A stretch of 64,000 bases of DNA from Wohlfahrtiimonas larvae. GTDB lineage: Bacteria; Pseudomonadota; Gammaproteobacteria; Cardiobacteriales; Wohlfahrtiimonadaceae. A program made the position numbers and the translations under genes. This document shows positions 17,857-27,703 of this stretch, piece by piece (positions within the stretch are counted from its first letter, which is position 1; every line of letters starts with the position of its first letter). The stretch lies in contig NZ_BAABKE010000003.1 in the NCBI RefSeq assembly GCF_039543665.1, forward strand, positions 248,001 through 312,000, given 5' to 3'. The notes under the pieces are model-generated. The model worked only from the letters and a program-made list of their open reading frames with translations. It searched no databases and was not told the origin of the DNA.

Positions 17857-18981
17857 TTAGTCTGATTGCTTTCTCAAAAATGCTGGAATATCTAAGATTT
17901 CACCAAATAATTTATCTTGCTGAGAACCGCGACGCTCTGATTTACGTCCAGCTTCATAATCATCATCTTCATGTTGAACACGACGACGAGAAGCCGGAGC
18001 AGTTGCAGTATCTCTTGGTGCATCTAGCCCTGTTGCAATAATAGTAACACGTAATTCATCACCCAAATCTTCTTCAATAGCTGTACCAATGATAACGGTT
18101 GCTTCTTCTGACGCATACTCGCTAATCATATGACCTACTTCATGGTACTCACCAATTGATAAACCGGCACCACCAGTAATATTCACAAGAATACCTTTAG
18201 CGCCAGCTAAATTAATATTATCCAATAATGGTGATGCAATAGCCTCTTGCGTTGCTTCTCTTGCTCTGTTATCACCAGAAGCAGAACCAACCCCCATCAT
18301 TGCCATACCTTGCTGACTCATCACTGTTTTAACGTCATTGAAGTCCAAGTTAATCAAGCCAGGCTTGATGATACTTTCTGAAATACCTTGTACAGCATTA
18401 TATAAAACATTATTTGCAGCAGCAAATGCCTCAACTAAGCTTGCTGTTTTACCTAATACTGTTAATAATCGTTCGTTTGGAATAGTGATCAATGAATCAA
18501 CATGTTCTGCTAATACTTTTAATCCTGCATTTGCAGCATTTTCACGTTTTTTGCCCTCAAAACTGAAAGGCCTAGAGACAACAGCAACTGTTAAAATCCC
18601 CATTTCTCTTGCAGTTTCAGCAATCACAGGCGCAGCACCAGTACCAGTACCACCACCCATGCCTGCAGCAACAAACACCATATTAGCTCCGTCTAGCGCT
18701 TCTTTAATACGTTCTTTATCTTCTAAAGCTGCCTGACGACCAATTTCTGGGTTTGCACCTGCACCTAATCCTTTTGTAAGTGATGAACCTAATTGGATCA
18801 TAACTTCTGCTTTGGTTTTCTTAAGCGCTTGAGAATCTGTATTTGCAGATAAAAAGCTAACGCCTTTTAAACCAGAATCCACCATATGAGTTACAGCATT
18901 GCCACCAGCGCCACCAACGCCAATAATTTTTATAATTGGTTTTTGGTCTTCAAAGTCTTGGTGTAATTCAAAAACTGGCAT
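17857..18981 (-). CDS. ftsZ: Cell division GTPase FtsZ
   Basis: FtsZ polymerises into the cytokinetic ring. The 374-residue protein has the GTP-binding signature GGGTGTG near residue 108, NTDSQAL near 45, a charged linker from about 320 and the conserved C-terminal peptide DIPAFLRKQ that binds FtsA and ZipA. It lies 58 bases after ftsA. Confidence 0.98.
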   Translation of the reverse strand: MPVFELHQDFEDQKPIIKIIGVGGAGGNAVTHMVDSGLKGVSFLSANTDSQALKKTKAEVMIQLGSSLTKGLGAGANPEIGRQAALEDKERIKEALDGANMVFVAAGMGGGTGTGAAPVIAETAREMGILTVAVVSRPFSFEGKKRENAANAGLKVLAEHVDSLITIPNERLLTVLGKTASLVEAFAAANNVLYNAVQGISESIIKPGLINLDFNDVKTVMSQQGMAMMGVGSASGDNRAREATQEAIASPLLDNINLAGAKGILVNITGGAGLSIGEYHEVGHMISEYASEEATVIIGTAIEEDLGDELRVTIIATGLDAPRDTATAPASRRRVQHEDDDYEAGRKSERRGSQQDKLFGEILDIPAFLRKQSD

Positions 18982-19039
18982 CTATAAAACCCCATAAAAA
19001 AATAAAATTCACGCCATTATAGCAAAATATTCTTACTTT

Positions 19040-20299
19040 TTAAAAATATTGCTTTAATCCTCGTTTGAACTTCTGGAAAATACTCTCCTTCGGTTCTTCC
19101 CCATCTCGCCTTTGATTATGCAAGAAATGTTCTTGTTGTGTTTTCAATAATCCTATTACAGTAGCATATCTTGGATCACGAATATCAATATATTGATCTG
19201 ATAATTCCTTACAAACCTCAACATTTTTAACAAACCCGACTCTTACAGGTAAATCAAAATAATCCTCGGCCGCATCTTCTATATGCTCAACCAATGCTCC
19301 GCCACCTGTAAAGACAAAACCTGCTCCTAACATGTGATCATAATAATTACGTTTCAGCTCTTGACGAATTAATCCAAAAAAATCTTCATAACGCGCCTCA
19401 ATAATACTAGACAACTCTACACGAGAAATCTGCTTTACGCCATGATGCATAGGTAATTCTGCAATTTCACCATGCGGAATCATATCTGCACGGCATGAGC
19501 CAAATTTTACTTTAAAGTTTTCAGCAACATCTGTACTCATATGCATAATCGCAGCAATATCCATTGTGACGCGATCACCAGCAAAAGGAATACTAAAAAC
19601 ATCTTTTAAAGCACCATTAATATAAATGGCTAAATCTACGGTCCCGCTACCGATATCAACCAAACACACACCTAAGCGTTTCTCATCTTCCGTTAATACC
19701 GCCATAGACGATGCAACACCTTGAAACACAAAGTTATCCACATTAAAATCGCATTTTTGGATACATTTGCGAGTATTATTCAAAACATTAGAAGAAGCTG
19801 TAATCACAAGCGCCTTAACATCTAAGCGTATCCCTGTCATACCAATAGGATTCGTAATTCCTTTCTGCTTATCTATTTCATACTCTTGAGGAATAACATG
19901 AATCACTTCACTACCTTGCGGGATCGCTAAATCGCGAGCATTTTTTAGAACTTCTTCTTTATCTTTATAAGTCACCTCTTTACGATTAATTGGCACCATA
20001 CCTGCCGATTCATCGCAACCAATGTGCTCTCCTGTCACTGAAGCAGATAAAGAAAAGACCTCACATTGCCCTTGTTTTTCAAGGGATTTAATCGCATTTT
20101 TAATAGCTACGGACACTTGTTCGATGTCAGAAATTGTCCCACCAGATACACCATATGTTTTTTGAGAGTTTAATCCTCTCACAATCACTTTATCATCGTG
20201 AACTTCAGCAACAACTGCAAGAATTTTACTCGTGCCAATATCTAGTCCTACGACTAAACCTGGTTCTCTTTCTTCTGCCATATGATTATTAATCACCAT
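19040..20299 (-). CDS. ftsA: Cell division protein FtsA
   Basis: FtsA is an actin-like ATPase that tethers FtsZ to the membrane. The 419-residue protein shows the phosphate-1 motif VVGLDIGTSKI, phosphate-2 LVDIGSGTVDLAIY and the adenosine motif VFTGGGALVEHI, and ends in an amphipathic helix (FQKFKRGLKQYF) that serves as the membrane anchor. An internal ATG at 20281 (MAEEREP) fits the family length as well and may be the true start; neither start has a strong ribosome-binding site. Confidence 0.96.
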   Translation of the reverse strand: MVINNHMAEEREPGLVVGLDIGTSKILAVVAEVHDDKVIVRGLNSQKTYGVSGGTISDIEQVSVAIKNAIKSLEKQGQCEVFSLSASVTGEHIGCDESAGMVPINRKEVTYKDKEEVLKNARDLAIPQGSEVIHVIPQEYEIDKQKGITNPIGMTGIRLDVKALVITASSNVLNNTRKCIQKCDFNVDNFVFQGVASSMAVLTEDEKRLGVCLVDIGSGTVDLAIYINGALKDVFSIPFAGDRVTMDIAAIMHMSTDVAENFKVKFGSCRADMIPHGEIAELPMHHGVKQISRVELSSIIEARYEDFFGLIRQELKRNYYDHMLGAGFVFTGGGALVEHIEDAAEDYFDLPVRVGFVKNVEVCKELSDQYIDIRDPRYATVIGLLKTQQEHFLHNQRRDGEEPKESIFQKFKRGLKQYF

Positions 20300-20305
20300 A
20301 ATCTA

Positions 20306-21148
20306 TTACCGTTTCCACTTTAAAGCATACCCATGATCATATCTAAAATCTATCGCTGTAATACTACCAATCTTTGAACGAATAGATGAAGGATAGTGCA
20401 TCACAAATCTTCTGAGCCTTTCTTCAAAAAATCTCGCGCCAAGATATAATTCTACATCATTTTCTAATACAATTGTCCATGCACCACGATAATCTAAAAT
20501 AATTTTTTCAACATTCAATCCAACTGACTGGATAGATTTCTGGATTACAGTCATTCCATCGAGTAATTTATCTTTCTGATCAAGATTTCCTTGCAAGCTG
20601 ATCATCGCTTCAGATGGGATCAAATCTGGCTCAAAAATTGTGCCATCAGCCTCTATCAGATATAAATCATTCCAAATCGCAATCGGCCTTCTTTCTTGAA
20701 TAAAAAGATCTATCTGATCTGGCCAATGACGCATAACCTCAACTGATTTCACCCATGGGTTCTGAGCCACCTCACTACGATATTTTTCTAAATCATAGCT
20801 CACAAAATTCTGACCTAACAAGGGTTCTAATAATTTTTGTTTACGCTCATCAACTAAATATTTCTCCTCAGAATGTATCAATACATGCTGAATTGGAAAA
20901 ACATTATTCAAAGAAATATATTGCCATCCCATGTAAGGAATGAGAAATAACGACACTAAAAGCAATATTCGAAATGTATAACGACAGTAATGCCAAGACT
21001 TTGCCCCAAATATTTTCCAATCAAATGGTTTTTTATGGCGCACACCTCGCTTACGACGACGCGACCAACTGGTCGCGCCGATAATTTGCTCATTGTTTTT
21101 ATCAGTCCTTTTTTTCTGCCGAACTGGTTTCGCTTTTGCTTGCTTCAT
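20306..21148 (-). CDS. ftsQ: Cell division protein FtsQ
   Basis: FtsQ is a bitopic divisome protein linking early and late division factors. The 280-residue protein has a long basic cytoplasmic tail (about residues 1-55), one transmembrane helix (about 57-77) and a periplasmic POTRA domain starting VFPIQHVLIHSEEKYL, followed by the FtsQ beta domain. The cytoplasmic tail is longer than in E. coli. It lies between ddl and ftsA in the standard order. Confidence 0.94.
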   Translation of the reverse strand: MKQAKAKPVRQKKRTDKNNEQIIGATSWSRRRKRGVRHKKPFDWKIFGAKSWHYCRYTFRILLLVSLFLIPYMGWQYISLNNVFPIQHVLIHSEEKYLVDERKQKLLEPLLGQNFVSYDLEKYRSEVAQNPWVKSVEVMRHWPDQIDLFIQERRPIAIWNDLYLIEADGTIFEPDLIPSEAMISLQGNLDQKDKLLDGMTVIQKSIQSVGLNVEKIILDYRGAWTIVLENDVELYLGARFFEERLRRFVMHYPSSIRSKIGSITAIDFRYDHGYALKWKR

Positions 21149-21155
21149 TCAATAA

Positions 21156-22082
21156 TTATAGTGAAGTTTTTAAAATTTCTACACACAATGAGTCATAATC
21201 TATTCCTGTTGCTTGTGCTGCCATAGGCACCAACGAATGCCCCGTCATACCTGGTGACATATTCACCTCTAACAACCAAGGCAAACCTTCTTGATCTAAA
21301 ACCAAATCCACCCTTCCCCATCCTTTACCCGATACGGCATGAAACGCCTCTTCACAAATTTTCTGAATTTTTGTTTCAACACCCTCATCCAAACCACACG
21401 GGCAAAAATAACGAGTATCATCACGCAAATATTTTGCATCAAAATCATAGAATGCTAGATCTGTTTCCATACGAATTAATGGCAAAGCTTTACCATGTAA
21501 AATGGCACAAGTATATTCACCTTTCCCCACAATCCAAGGTTCTGCAAAAATTGTGCCACTTTTTCCTTGAGCATTTTGCCAAGCACTCAATAAATCTTCC
21601 TTTCGCTCAACTTTGCTCACACCAACACTTGAACCATCTGCACTTGGCTTAACAGCGAGTGGAAAAATATTTAACTCCGCAACGCGTGCAACATCCTCTT
21701 CAGTCTTTAATTCAAAAGTTTGTAGAACTGGTAATCCTTTCGAATGCCAAATTGCTTTAGTATGTAGTTTATCCATACCAATTGCGCACCCCAACATACC
21801 ACTACCCGTATATGGGATTTTCAAATAAGTTAATAAAGCTTGGATTGTACCATCTTCACCAAATCCACCATGCAAACTATTCATCACACGATCAAATTTA
21901 TTGTCTACAAGATAAGTCGCTAAATTGACTTCTTGTGTATCAATACCGTGTGCATCTACACCTTTTCGCTGCAAAGCAGCCAAAACTGCCTCACCGGACC
22001 ATAAAGATACTTGGCGCTCTGATGATGTTCCACCTAATAAAACTGCAACTTTGCCAAAAGATTTAGGATCAACAACGGTCAT
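21156..22082 (-). CDS. ddl: D-alanine--D-alanine ligase
   Basis: This ATP-grasp ligase makes the D-Ala-D-Ala dipeptide for peptidoglycan. The 308-residue protein has MNSLHGGFGEDGTIQ, KPSADGSSVGVSKV and the metal-binding end WLLEVNMSPGMTGHSL. The start codon overlaps the murC stop in a TAATG junction. It corresponds to ddlB of the E. coli cluster. Confidence 0.97.
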   Translation of the reverse strand: MTVVDPKSFGKVAVLLGGTSSERQVSLWSGEAVLAALQRKGVDAHGIDTQEVNLATYLVDNKFDRVMNSLHGGFGEDGTIQALLTYLKIPYTGSGMLGCAIGMDKLHTKAIWHSKGLPVLQTFELKTEEDVARVAELNIFPLAVKPSADGSSVGVSKVERKEDLLSAWQNAQGKSGTIFAEPWIVGKGEYTCAILHGKALPLIRMETDLAFYDFDAKYLRDDTRYFCPCGLDEGVETKIQKICEEAFHAVSGKGWGRVDLVLDQEGLPWLLEVNMSPGMTGHSLVPMAAQATGIDYDSLCVEILKTSL

Positions 22083-23515
22083 TACAATGGTCCCCCTTTA
22101 TAGAAATTTGCAGCAACACTACCAATACTGCCAGCCCCCATCATAACAACTAAATCATTATCTTGCGCCATTGATTGATAACAACTACGAATATCAGACA
22201 ACTCTTGCGCTAAGCAAATCTTATGTCCCGATACTGCTTCAATCGCTTCAATCAATTTTTCAGCACTAATGCCATCAATTGGCTTTTCACCTGCAGGATA
22301 AATATTTGTCAAAATCATATTAGGATATTCTTTCAATACCTCTACAAATTCTGCAAACAACTCTTCTGTCCGTGAATAACGGTGAGGCTGGAACACCAAT
22401 ACAATTCGTTTTTTTGGATAAGCTTCTGTCAATGCATTCATAACACTCTGAATTTCAGTTGGATGATGACCGTAATCCTCCATCACAGAAACGGTGCCAC
22501 CTGCAGCTAAAGGAACATCAGGGTGCAATTGGAAGCGACGACCGACACCTTTAAACTTCATTAAACCACGGCGAATTGCAGGTGCAGAAACACCCAAGTC
22601 TGTTGCGATTGCCATTGCAGCAATACTATTTAAAGCGCTATGTTTACCTGGTAAAGCTACAGTAAACTCACTGATACCAAATGGTGTTTTTACCATAAAT
22701 TCAGTGTTTAACTTATCTGATCGATATTTTAATAATTGAAAATCAGAATCTTCTGATTCACCATATGTCAAAAATGGACGCTGTAAATCAGGAAGAATTT
22801 GGCGAATACCTGGATTATCAATACACAGCACCACTAAACCATAAAAGGGTAAATGATGTAAAAAATCTAAAAATGTTTTCTTTAATGTCTCAAAATCACC
22901 TGCATACGTCGACATATGATCTTTATCGATATTAGTCACAATCGCAGCCATTGGGCGTAAATGTAAAAATGAAGCATCAGACTCATCAGCTTCTGCTACG
23001 AAGTATTCACCCAAACCCAATTGTGAACTAGATATATTATTGGTATTTGCTTTATTAACACGGCCGCCTACAACAAATGTTGGATCCAATCCTGCTTCTT
23101 CTAAAATTGATGCTAACAGGCTAGTAGTCGTTGTTTTACCATGTGTACCGGCAACTGCAATCCCGTAATGAAAACGCATCAATTCACCCAACATTTGAGC
23201 GCGTGCAATAATTGGAATACCTGCAGATTTAGCGGTAACAACCTCGGGATTATCACTTTGTACCGCTGTGGATACAACTATAACATCAGCGCCATCTACA
23301 TAAGCTGCATCATGCCCAATCTTCACCAATGCACCTAATGCAATCAAATGTTCAACGGTTGAGGACAAACTAATATCGGAACCTGTTACTTCATAACCTA
23401 AGTTCAAGCAAACTTCGGCAATACCACACATGCCAGAGCCACCAATTCCGATGAAATGAATTCGATTAATTCGACGCATATTACCTGCGCGTTTATAGTG
23501 CATTGTTTGTGTCAA
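22082..23515 (-). CDS. murC: UDP-N-acetylmuramate--L-alanine ligase
   Basis: MurC adds the first amino acid of the peptidoglycan stem peptide. The 477-residue Mur ligase shows the N-terminal nucleotide motif HFIGIGGSGMCGIAEV, the P-loop GTHGKTTTTSLLA (about residue 122) and the MEDYGHHPTEI motif near 345. It is a normal-length member in the expected place between murG and ddl. Confidence 0.97.
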   Translation of the reverse strand: MTQTMHYKRAGNMRRINRIHFIGIGGSGMCGIAEVCLNLGYEVTGSDISLSSTVEHLIALGALVKIGHDAAYVDGADVIVVSTAVQSDNPEVVTAKSAGIPIIARAQMLGELMRFHYGIAVAGTHGKTTTTSLLASILEEAGLDPTFVVGGRVNKANTNNISSSQLGLGEYFVAEADESDASFLHLRPMAAIVTNIDKDHMSTYAGDFETLKKTFLDFLHHLPFYGLVVLCIDNPGIRQILPDLQRPFLTYGESEDSDFQLLKYRSDKLNTEFMVKTPFGISEFTVALPGKHSALNSIAAMAIATDLGVSAPAIRRGLMKFKGVGRRFQLHPDVPLAAGGTVSVMEDYGHHPTEIQSVMNALTEAYPKKRIVLVFQPHRYSRTEELFAEFVEVLKEYPNMILTNIYPAGEKPIDGISAEKLIEAIEAVSGHKICLAQELSDIRSCYQSMAQDNDLVVMMGAGSIGSVAANFYKGGPL

Positions 23516-23539
23516 GATAACATCCTTTCTAATTTAAAT

Positions 23540-24616
23540 TTAGTGTCCAAAAGTTGTTTCAATTGTATTGACAATTTCTGCTACTGTATGGGGTTTTGCA
23601 TTGTAGTGGGCATTTTCCGCCATTTCCAAACATCGTTCAAGTGTTAAGTTGTCCAATATCTTCACAACCTCTTTTTGATCAAATTGTTTTTCATCAATAC
23701 AATAAGCTGCATCACTTTTGACTAAAAATTCTGCATTTTTTGTTTGATGATCATCCACCGCTGTTGGCAAGGGAATTAAAATACTGCCTAAACCAACCGC
23801 TGTTAGCTCTGCTAATGTTAAAGCACCCGCTCGACAAATAATAACATCAGCCCAAGCATATGCCTTCGCCATATCATCAATGAATGGTGCTAAGCGATAA
23901 GGTTGAACATTCACATCAGCCCAACTTTTTTCAGCTTCTGAATAGAGTTTATCACCTGTTTGATGCCAAACTAGGGTTTTTCTAGAAGAGTCTGAAATAA
24001 TTTTAGGCACAATGGTATTCACAAAACGTGAGCCCTGAGACCCTCCCACCACTAATACTCTCAATTCATCTGATCGATCACTCAAACGCTCTTTAGGAGA
24101 TGGCAATTTGAATAATTCATCTCGAACAGGATTCCCCACATATTGACTATGGGCCCATTCTGATAATGGAAAACCAGTCAAAACATGTGTACTCACTTTA
24201 GATAACCAACGATTAGTTAATCCTGGAACGGCATTCTGCTCATGAATGATGAGAGGAATTTTCAACATTTTTGCAGCAATCCCCCCTGGCCCTGATGCAA
24301 ATCCACCAAAACCAATCACACATTTTGGCTGTAGCTGCGTCAAAATAACTTTAGCCTCAGAAACAGCATTCAGCAATTTTTTTGGCAATGTAAACCAACC
24401 TTTTAAACCATTTCCCCGCAATCCTTTAATAGATAATGAATAAAGCGCTATTTTATGATTAGGTACTAATTTTGTTTCCAAACCATGTGCACCTAACCAT
24501 GCTACAGATAGCCCTTGTTCACGTAAACGTTGAGCAACAGCTAACCCTGGAAAAATATGTCCACCAGTGCCACCTGCCATAATAACAACATCAACAGTTT
24601 GCAGTTTCTGATTCAT
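23540..24616 (-). CDS. murG: Undecaprenyldiphospho-muramoylpentapeptide GlcNAc transferase
   Basis: MurG converts lipid I to lipid II on the inner face of the membrane. The 358-residue GT28 enzyme shows the donor loop GGTGGHIFPGLAVA near the N terminus, VIGFGGFASGPGG, and the C-terminal GGSQGSR and CRAGALTLAEL motifs. It overlaps the ftsW end by 26 bases. Confidence 0.97.
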   Translation of the reverse strand: MNQKLQTVDVVIMAGGTGGHIFPGLAVAQRLREQGLSVAWLGAHGLETKLVPNHKIALYSLSIKGLRGNGLKGWFTLPKKLLNAVSEAKVILTQLQPKCVIGFGGFASGPGGIAAKMLKIPLIIHEQNAVPGLTNRWLSKVSTHVLTGFPLSEWAHSQYVGNPVRDELFKLPSPKERLSDRSDELRVLVVGGSQGSRFVNTIVPKIISDSSRKTLVWHQTGDKLYSEAEKSWADVNVQPYRLAPFIDDMAKAYAWADVIICRAGALTLAELTAVGLGSILIPLPTAVDDHQTKNAEFLVKSDAAYCIDEKQFDQKEVVKILDNLTLERCLEMAENAHYNAKPHTVAEIVNTIETTFGH

Positions 24617-25781
24617 TTAATTTAGCCTTTTCAGTGATTTTTTGTAATTCATGCTTAGAGTCAATATCAATTCTGAATAAAATACCAATAGCAATCAAGA
24701 AAGTAATCATACTAGAACCACCATAACTCAATAAGGGCAATGTCAAACCCTTAGTAGGTAATCGCCCCATTGCCACTGCAAGATTAATAAAGGCTTGTCC
24801 TACAATCCAAAGCCCAATGCCATAACTTAAATACGCACCAAATCTCATATTGCCACAAAATTCTGCCCGTTTACCAATCATAAATGCACGTGAGATCAAT
24901 ACTAAAAATAAGAAAATTAGAAATGTCACGCCCAATAATCCTGTTTCTTCTGCATATACTGCAAAAATAAAATCAGTGTGTGCTTCAGGCAAATATCCTA
25001 ACTTCTGAATACTTTCACCAATACCTGTTCCCATTAACTCACCTCGACCAATGGCCATCAATGAATTGATCAATTGAAATCCTTCACCAAATTGATATTC
25101 CCATGGATCTAAAAATGTTTTTAAACGTGCAACGCGATATGGCGCCAATACAACCAACGACACCATACCAACTGCCGTCAACAAAATCATAATGGAAAAT
25201 CGCCATGCAGAAACTCCCGCAATAAAAATCATGGCCATGCCAACACCCATTAATACAGCTGTTGACCCAAAATCAGGTTCCAGTAACAAAAATACACCCA
25301 ATATGCCTAAAGCAGATAAAGGTGTAATTAAATACAACATTTCATGCTTAATTTTATCATTGTGGCGAGATAAGAAACCTGCAATATATATAAAAGCAAA
25401 TAGCTTTGCCATTTCAGAAGGTTGAAAATTAATAATACCCAATGGAATCCAGCGCATCGCACCATTAATCTCTCGACCAATTCCCGGGATAAGTACTAAA
25501 ATGAGCATCAATGCTGCCAACCAATATAAAACTTTCCCAGATATTTCATACCAAGCTTTTAAAGAGAGATTAAAAGCGAATAATCCAAACAGTGTCCCCA
25601 TTGCGATATAGATCATTTGACGAATACTATAATGATATATACCTACGCCATACTTTTCAGCTGTAAATGAAGAAGCAGATGTCACCATTAAAATACCAAT
25701 CATCAGTAAAACAGAGACAACAGATAATAACCAAGCATCTAAATGGACTTTCGTATTGGGATTAAAAGACTCTTTAAACAT
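24591..25781 (-). CDS. ftsW: Peptidoglycan glycosyltransferase FtsW
   Basis: FtsW is the SEDS-family lipid II polymerase of the divisome. The 396-residue protein has about ten transmembrane helices, the conserved NFQPSEMAKL loop, the segment LIGTGIGES-like (LMGTGIGESIQKLGYLPEAHTD, shown here in part), and the C-terminal LPLLSYGGSSM. It lies 5 bases after murD. Members of this family called RodA are separated by context. Confidence 0.96.
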   Translation of the reverse strand: MFKESFNPNTKVHLDAWLLSVVSVLLMIGILMVTSASSFTAEKYGVGIYHYSIRQMIYIAMGTLFGLFAFNLSLKAWYEISGKVLYWLAALMLILVLIPGIGREINGAMRWIPLGIINFQPSEMAKLFAFIYIAGFLSRHNDKIKHEMLYLITPLSALGILGVFLLLEPDFGSTAVLMGVGMAMIFIAGVSAWRFSIMILLTAVGMVSLVVLAPYRVARLKTFLDPWEYQFGEGFQLINSLMAIGRGELMGTGIGESIQKLGYLPEAHTDFIFAVYAEETGLLGVTFLIFLFLVLISRAFMIGKRAEFCGNMRFGAYLSYGIGLWIVGQAFINLAVAMGRLPTKGLTLPLLSYGGSSMITFLIAIGILFRIDIDSKHELQKITEKAKLNESETANC

Positions 25782-25786
25782 GTTGG

Positions 25787-27160
25787 TTATTTCTCTAATG
25801 CTTCAACAAAATGGATAAAGTGCTCACCACGATCATTAAAACTTTTAAACTGATCAAAACTCGCACAAGCTGGTGAAAACAATACAACATCCCCTTTTTT
25901 AGCCCTCATATAAATTTGTTTGACCGCTTTTTCTAATGTTTCCACATAATGTGATTCACAGCTTTTAGGAATATGAGGAGCAATGGCAGAAATGTCTTTA
26001 CCAATCAAATAAACCCCTAATATACTTGGACTATCTAATAATGTCATTAACTCAGAAAAATCTTGATCTTTAGTGACACCACCCAAAATCAACCATTTTG
26101 GTTCTAGAAAACCTTCAATCGCCGCAATGGTTGATGGCAAATTCGTTGCTTTAGAATCATTATAATAACGAACACCATTCAGATCTTTAACCAATACGCA
26201 ACGATGTGGCAATGCTTGATAAGTTTGAATCGTTGTTCTTAATGCTTGCTCATTGACTTTTAAATCATCCGCAATACAACAACACGCCATCACATTGGCA
26301 TAATTATGCAATCCACCAATGCTGATTTCATTCAATGGAATAGAAATCGTATGATTCGCAATTGCTGTTGGCAACCCATCCTGCCAATTCATTTGCCAGC
26401 CTGATTCTACTGTTTGCTTCAAGGCAAAACCTGTTGTTGGTTTTTGAATGGCACGACTTGCAATATGATTCATGAGATATTGATCTTCATAATTCACAAC
26501 CCAACGTTTTGCCATATCTAATAGCTTGAATTTTGCGCTCGCATAATCATCAAAGCCATTGTAACGATCTAAATGATCTGGTGCTAAATTCAAAATCACA
26601 CCAACATCCACATTTAAATTATCTGTGGTTTCCAACTGAAAGCTTGATAGCTCCAAAATGTATGTAGGATTTTGAATATTTTTATGCTGAGCTTCCAACC
26701 ATAAATTCAAAGCAGGTTCACCTAAATTTCCGCCAACAAATACATGTTCACGATCTGCTGACAAAATATCCGCAGTCAATGTTGTTACAGTGCTTTTACC
26801 ATTCGTACCTGTAATGCCAACAATGGTATCTTGTTGGGTTAAACGAGCAAATAACTCAATATCACCACCTACATGATCTTTGGGCAAGCGATTTAAGCAA
26901 TTTTGCAATGCCGCTGTTGCTAATGGAATACCGGGACTTAACCATAAATAATCACATTGATCCAACCAGCCATGATTGAATCCACCTTCAAAAATCTCTG
27001 TTGCAATTGTTTTAATTTCATTACTATTGGGTGGATTATCACGTGAGTCCATTGCCCAAATATATTGAGCACCTAAATAGTCTAATGCCTTAACGACGGA
27101 CAAACCTGTGATGCCAAATCCAATCACAAGATGTTTTGCTGATAAATCAATTGGTAACAT
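25787..27160 (-). CDS. murD: UDP-N-acetylmuramoylalanine--D-glutamate ligase
   Basis: MurD adds D-glutamate to the peptidoglycan precursor. The 457-residue enzyme has the P-loop GITGTNGKSTVTTL near residue 115, LNLAPDHLDRY, and YNDSKATNLPSTIAAIEG near 310. It overlaps the upstream unknown gene by 14 bases, so the two are translated together. Confidence 0.97.
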   Translation of the reverse strand: MLPIDLSAKHLVIGFGITGLSVVKALDYLGAQYIWAMDSRDNPPNSNEIKTIATEIFEGGFNHGWLDQCDYLWLSPGIPLATAALQNCLNRLPKDHVGGDIELFARLTQQDTIVGITGTNGKSTVTTLTADILSADREHVFVGGNLGEPALNLWLEAQHKNIQNPTYILELSSFQLETTDNLNVDVGVILNLAPDHLDRYNGFDDYASAKFKLLDMAKRWVVNYEDQYLMNHIASRAIQKPTTGFALKQTVESGWQMNWQDGLPTAIANHTISIPLNEISIGGLHNYANVMACCCIADDLKVNEQALRTTIQTYQALPHRCVLVKDLNGVRYYNDSKATNLPSTIAAIEGFLEPKWLILGGVTKDQDFSELMTLLDSPSILGVYLIGKDISAIAPHIPKSCESHYVETLEKAVKQIYMRAKKGDVVLFSPACASFDQFKSFNDRGEHFIHFVEALEK

Positions 27161-27638
27161 TGCATGTTCCCTGTTGTTGGAAAGTGATCCTTTCTCGCTG
27201 GATCATTGTATGGTTAATATCAAAAATTGTTTGTTGCCACTCATGCCATTTGTAATGCATGGTCGTTAATTTAACATCTACATAAAATCTTGCAGACTGA
27301 TTTTTACAAGATGCTGAAATTTTATACCCATCTACTGTGTTTTCAACTGTGCTATCACAAAATCGCTCTAAATTTTTAATATCCTTATCCTTAGAATATA
27401 ATGTTTTTAACTCATATAAACTAAAACACGTCTCTGTTTCTTCCACCAAGGATTCAGTACCATTTTTTGTGACATAACTTTGCCTTAACCATTTAAACGG
27501 CAACATTTCTACTTCGCTATTTTTCACAACTAAATTATCAACAGTATTCACTGATGATTCATTCCTATAAACCATATGCCATACAATATATATAGCTGCA
27601 AAACCTAATAACGCTAAACTAATGCTAATTTTTTTCAT
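27147..27638 (-). CDS. Unknown membrane-anchored protein at the head of the dcw block
   Basis: I do not recognise this 163-residue protein with confidence. One hydrophobic helix (about residues 4-22) anchors a periplasmic domain that has four cysteines, in ETETCFSL, RFCDST, SASCKN and near the C terminus (GTCNV). The spacing faintly recalls DUF3617 proteins. The ATG at 27638 is preferred to a GTG nine bases upstream that sits almost in the T run of the hpf terminator. It overlaps murD by 14 bases, where mraY is usual, so a role near the cell wall is possible but only inferred. Confidence 0.65.
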   Translation of the reverse strand: MKKISISLALLGFAAIYIVWHMVYRNESSVNTVDNLVVKNSEVEMLPFKWLRQSYVTKNGTESLVEETETCFSLYELKTLYSKDKDIKNLERFCDSTVENTVDGYKISASCKNQSARFYVDVKLTTMHYKWHEWQQTIFDINHTMIQRERITFQQQGTCNVTN

Positions 27639-27651
27639 TTCTTTCACGCAT

Positions 27652-27689
27652 AAAAAAACCTTAAAAATAGATTACCATTTTTAAGGTTT
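27652..27689 (-). terminator. Intrinsic terminator after hpf, before the dcw block
   Basis: A 13-bp perfect stem (27656-27668 with 27677-27689) with an 8-nt loop is followed by seven T residues on the minus strand. It lies only about a dozen bases before the next start codon. Confidence 0.88.
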
Positions 27690-27703
27690 AGAAAGTGCAA
27701 CTA

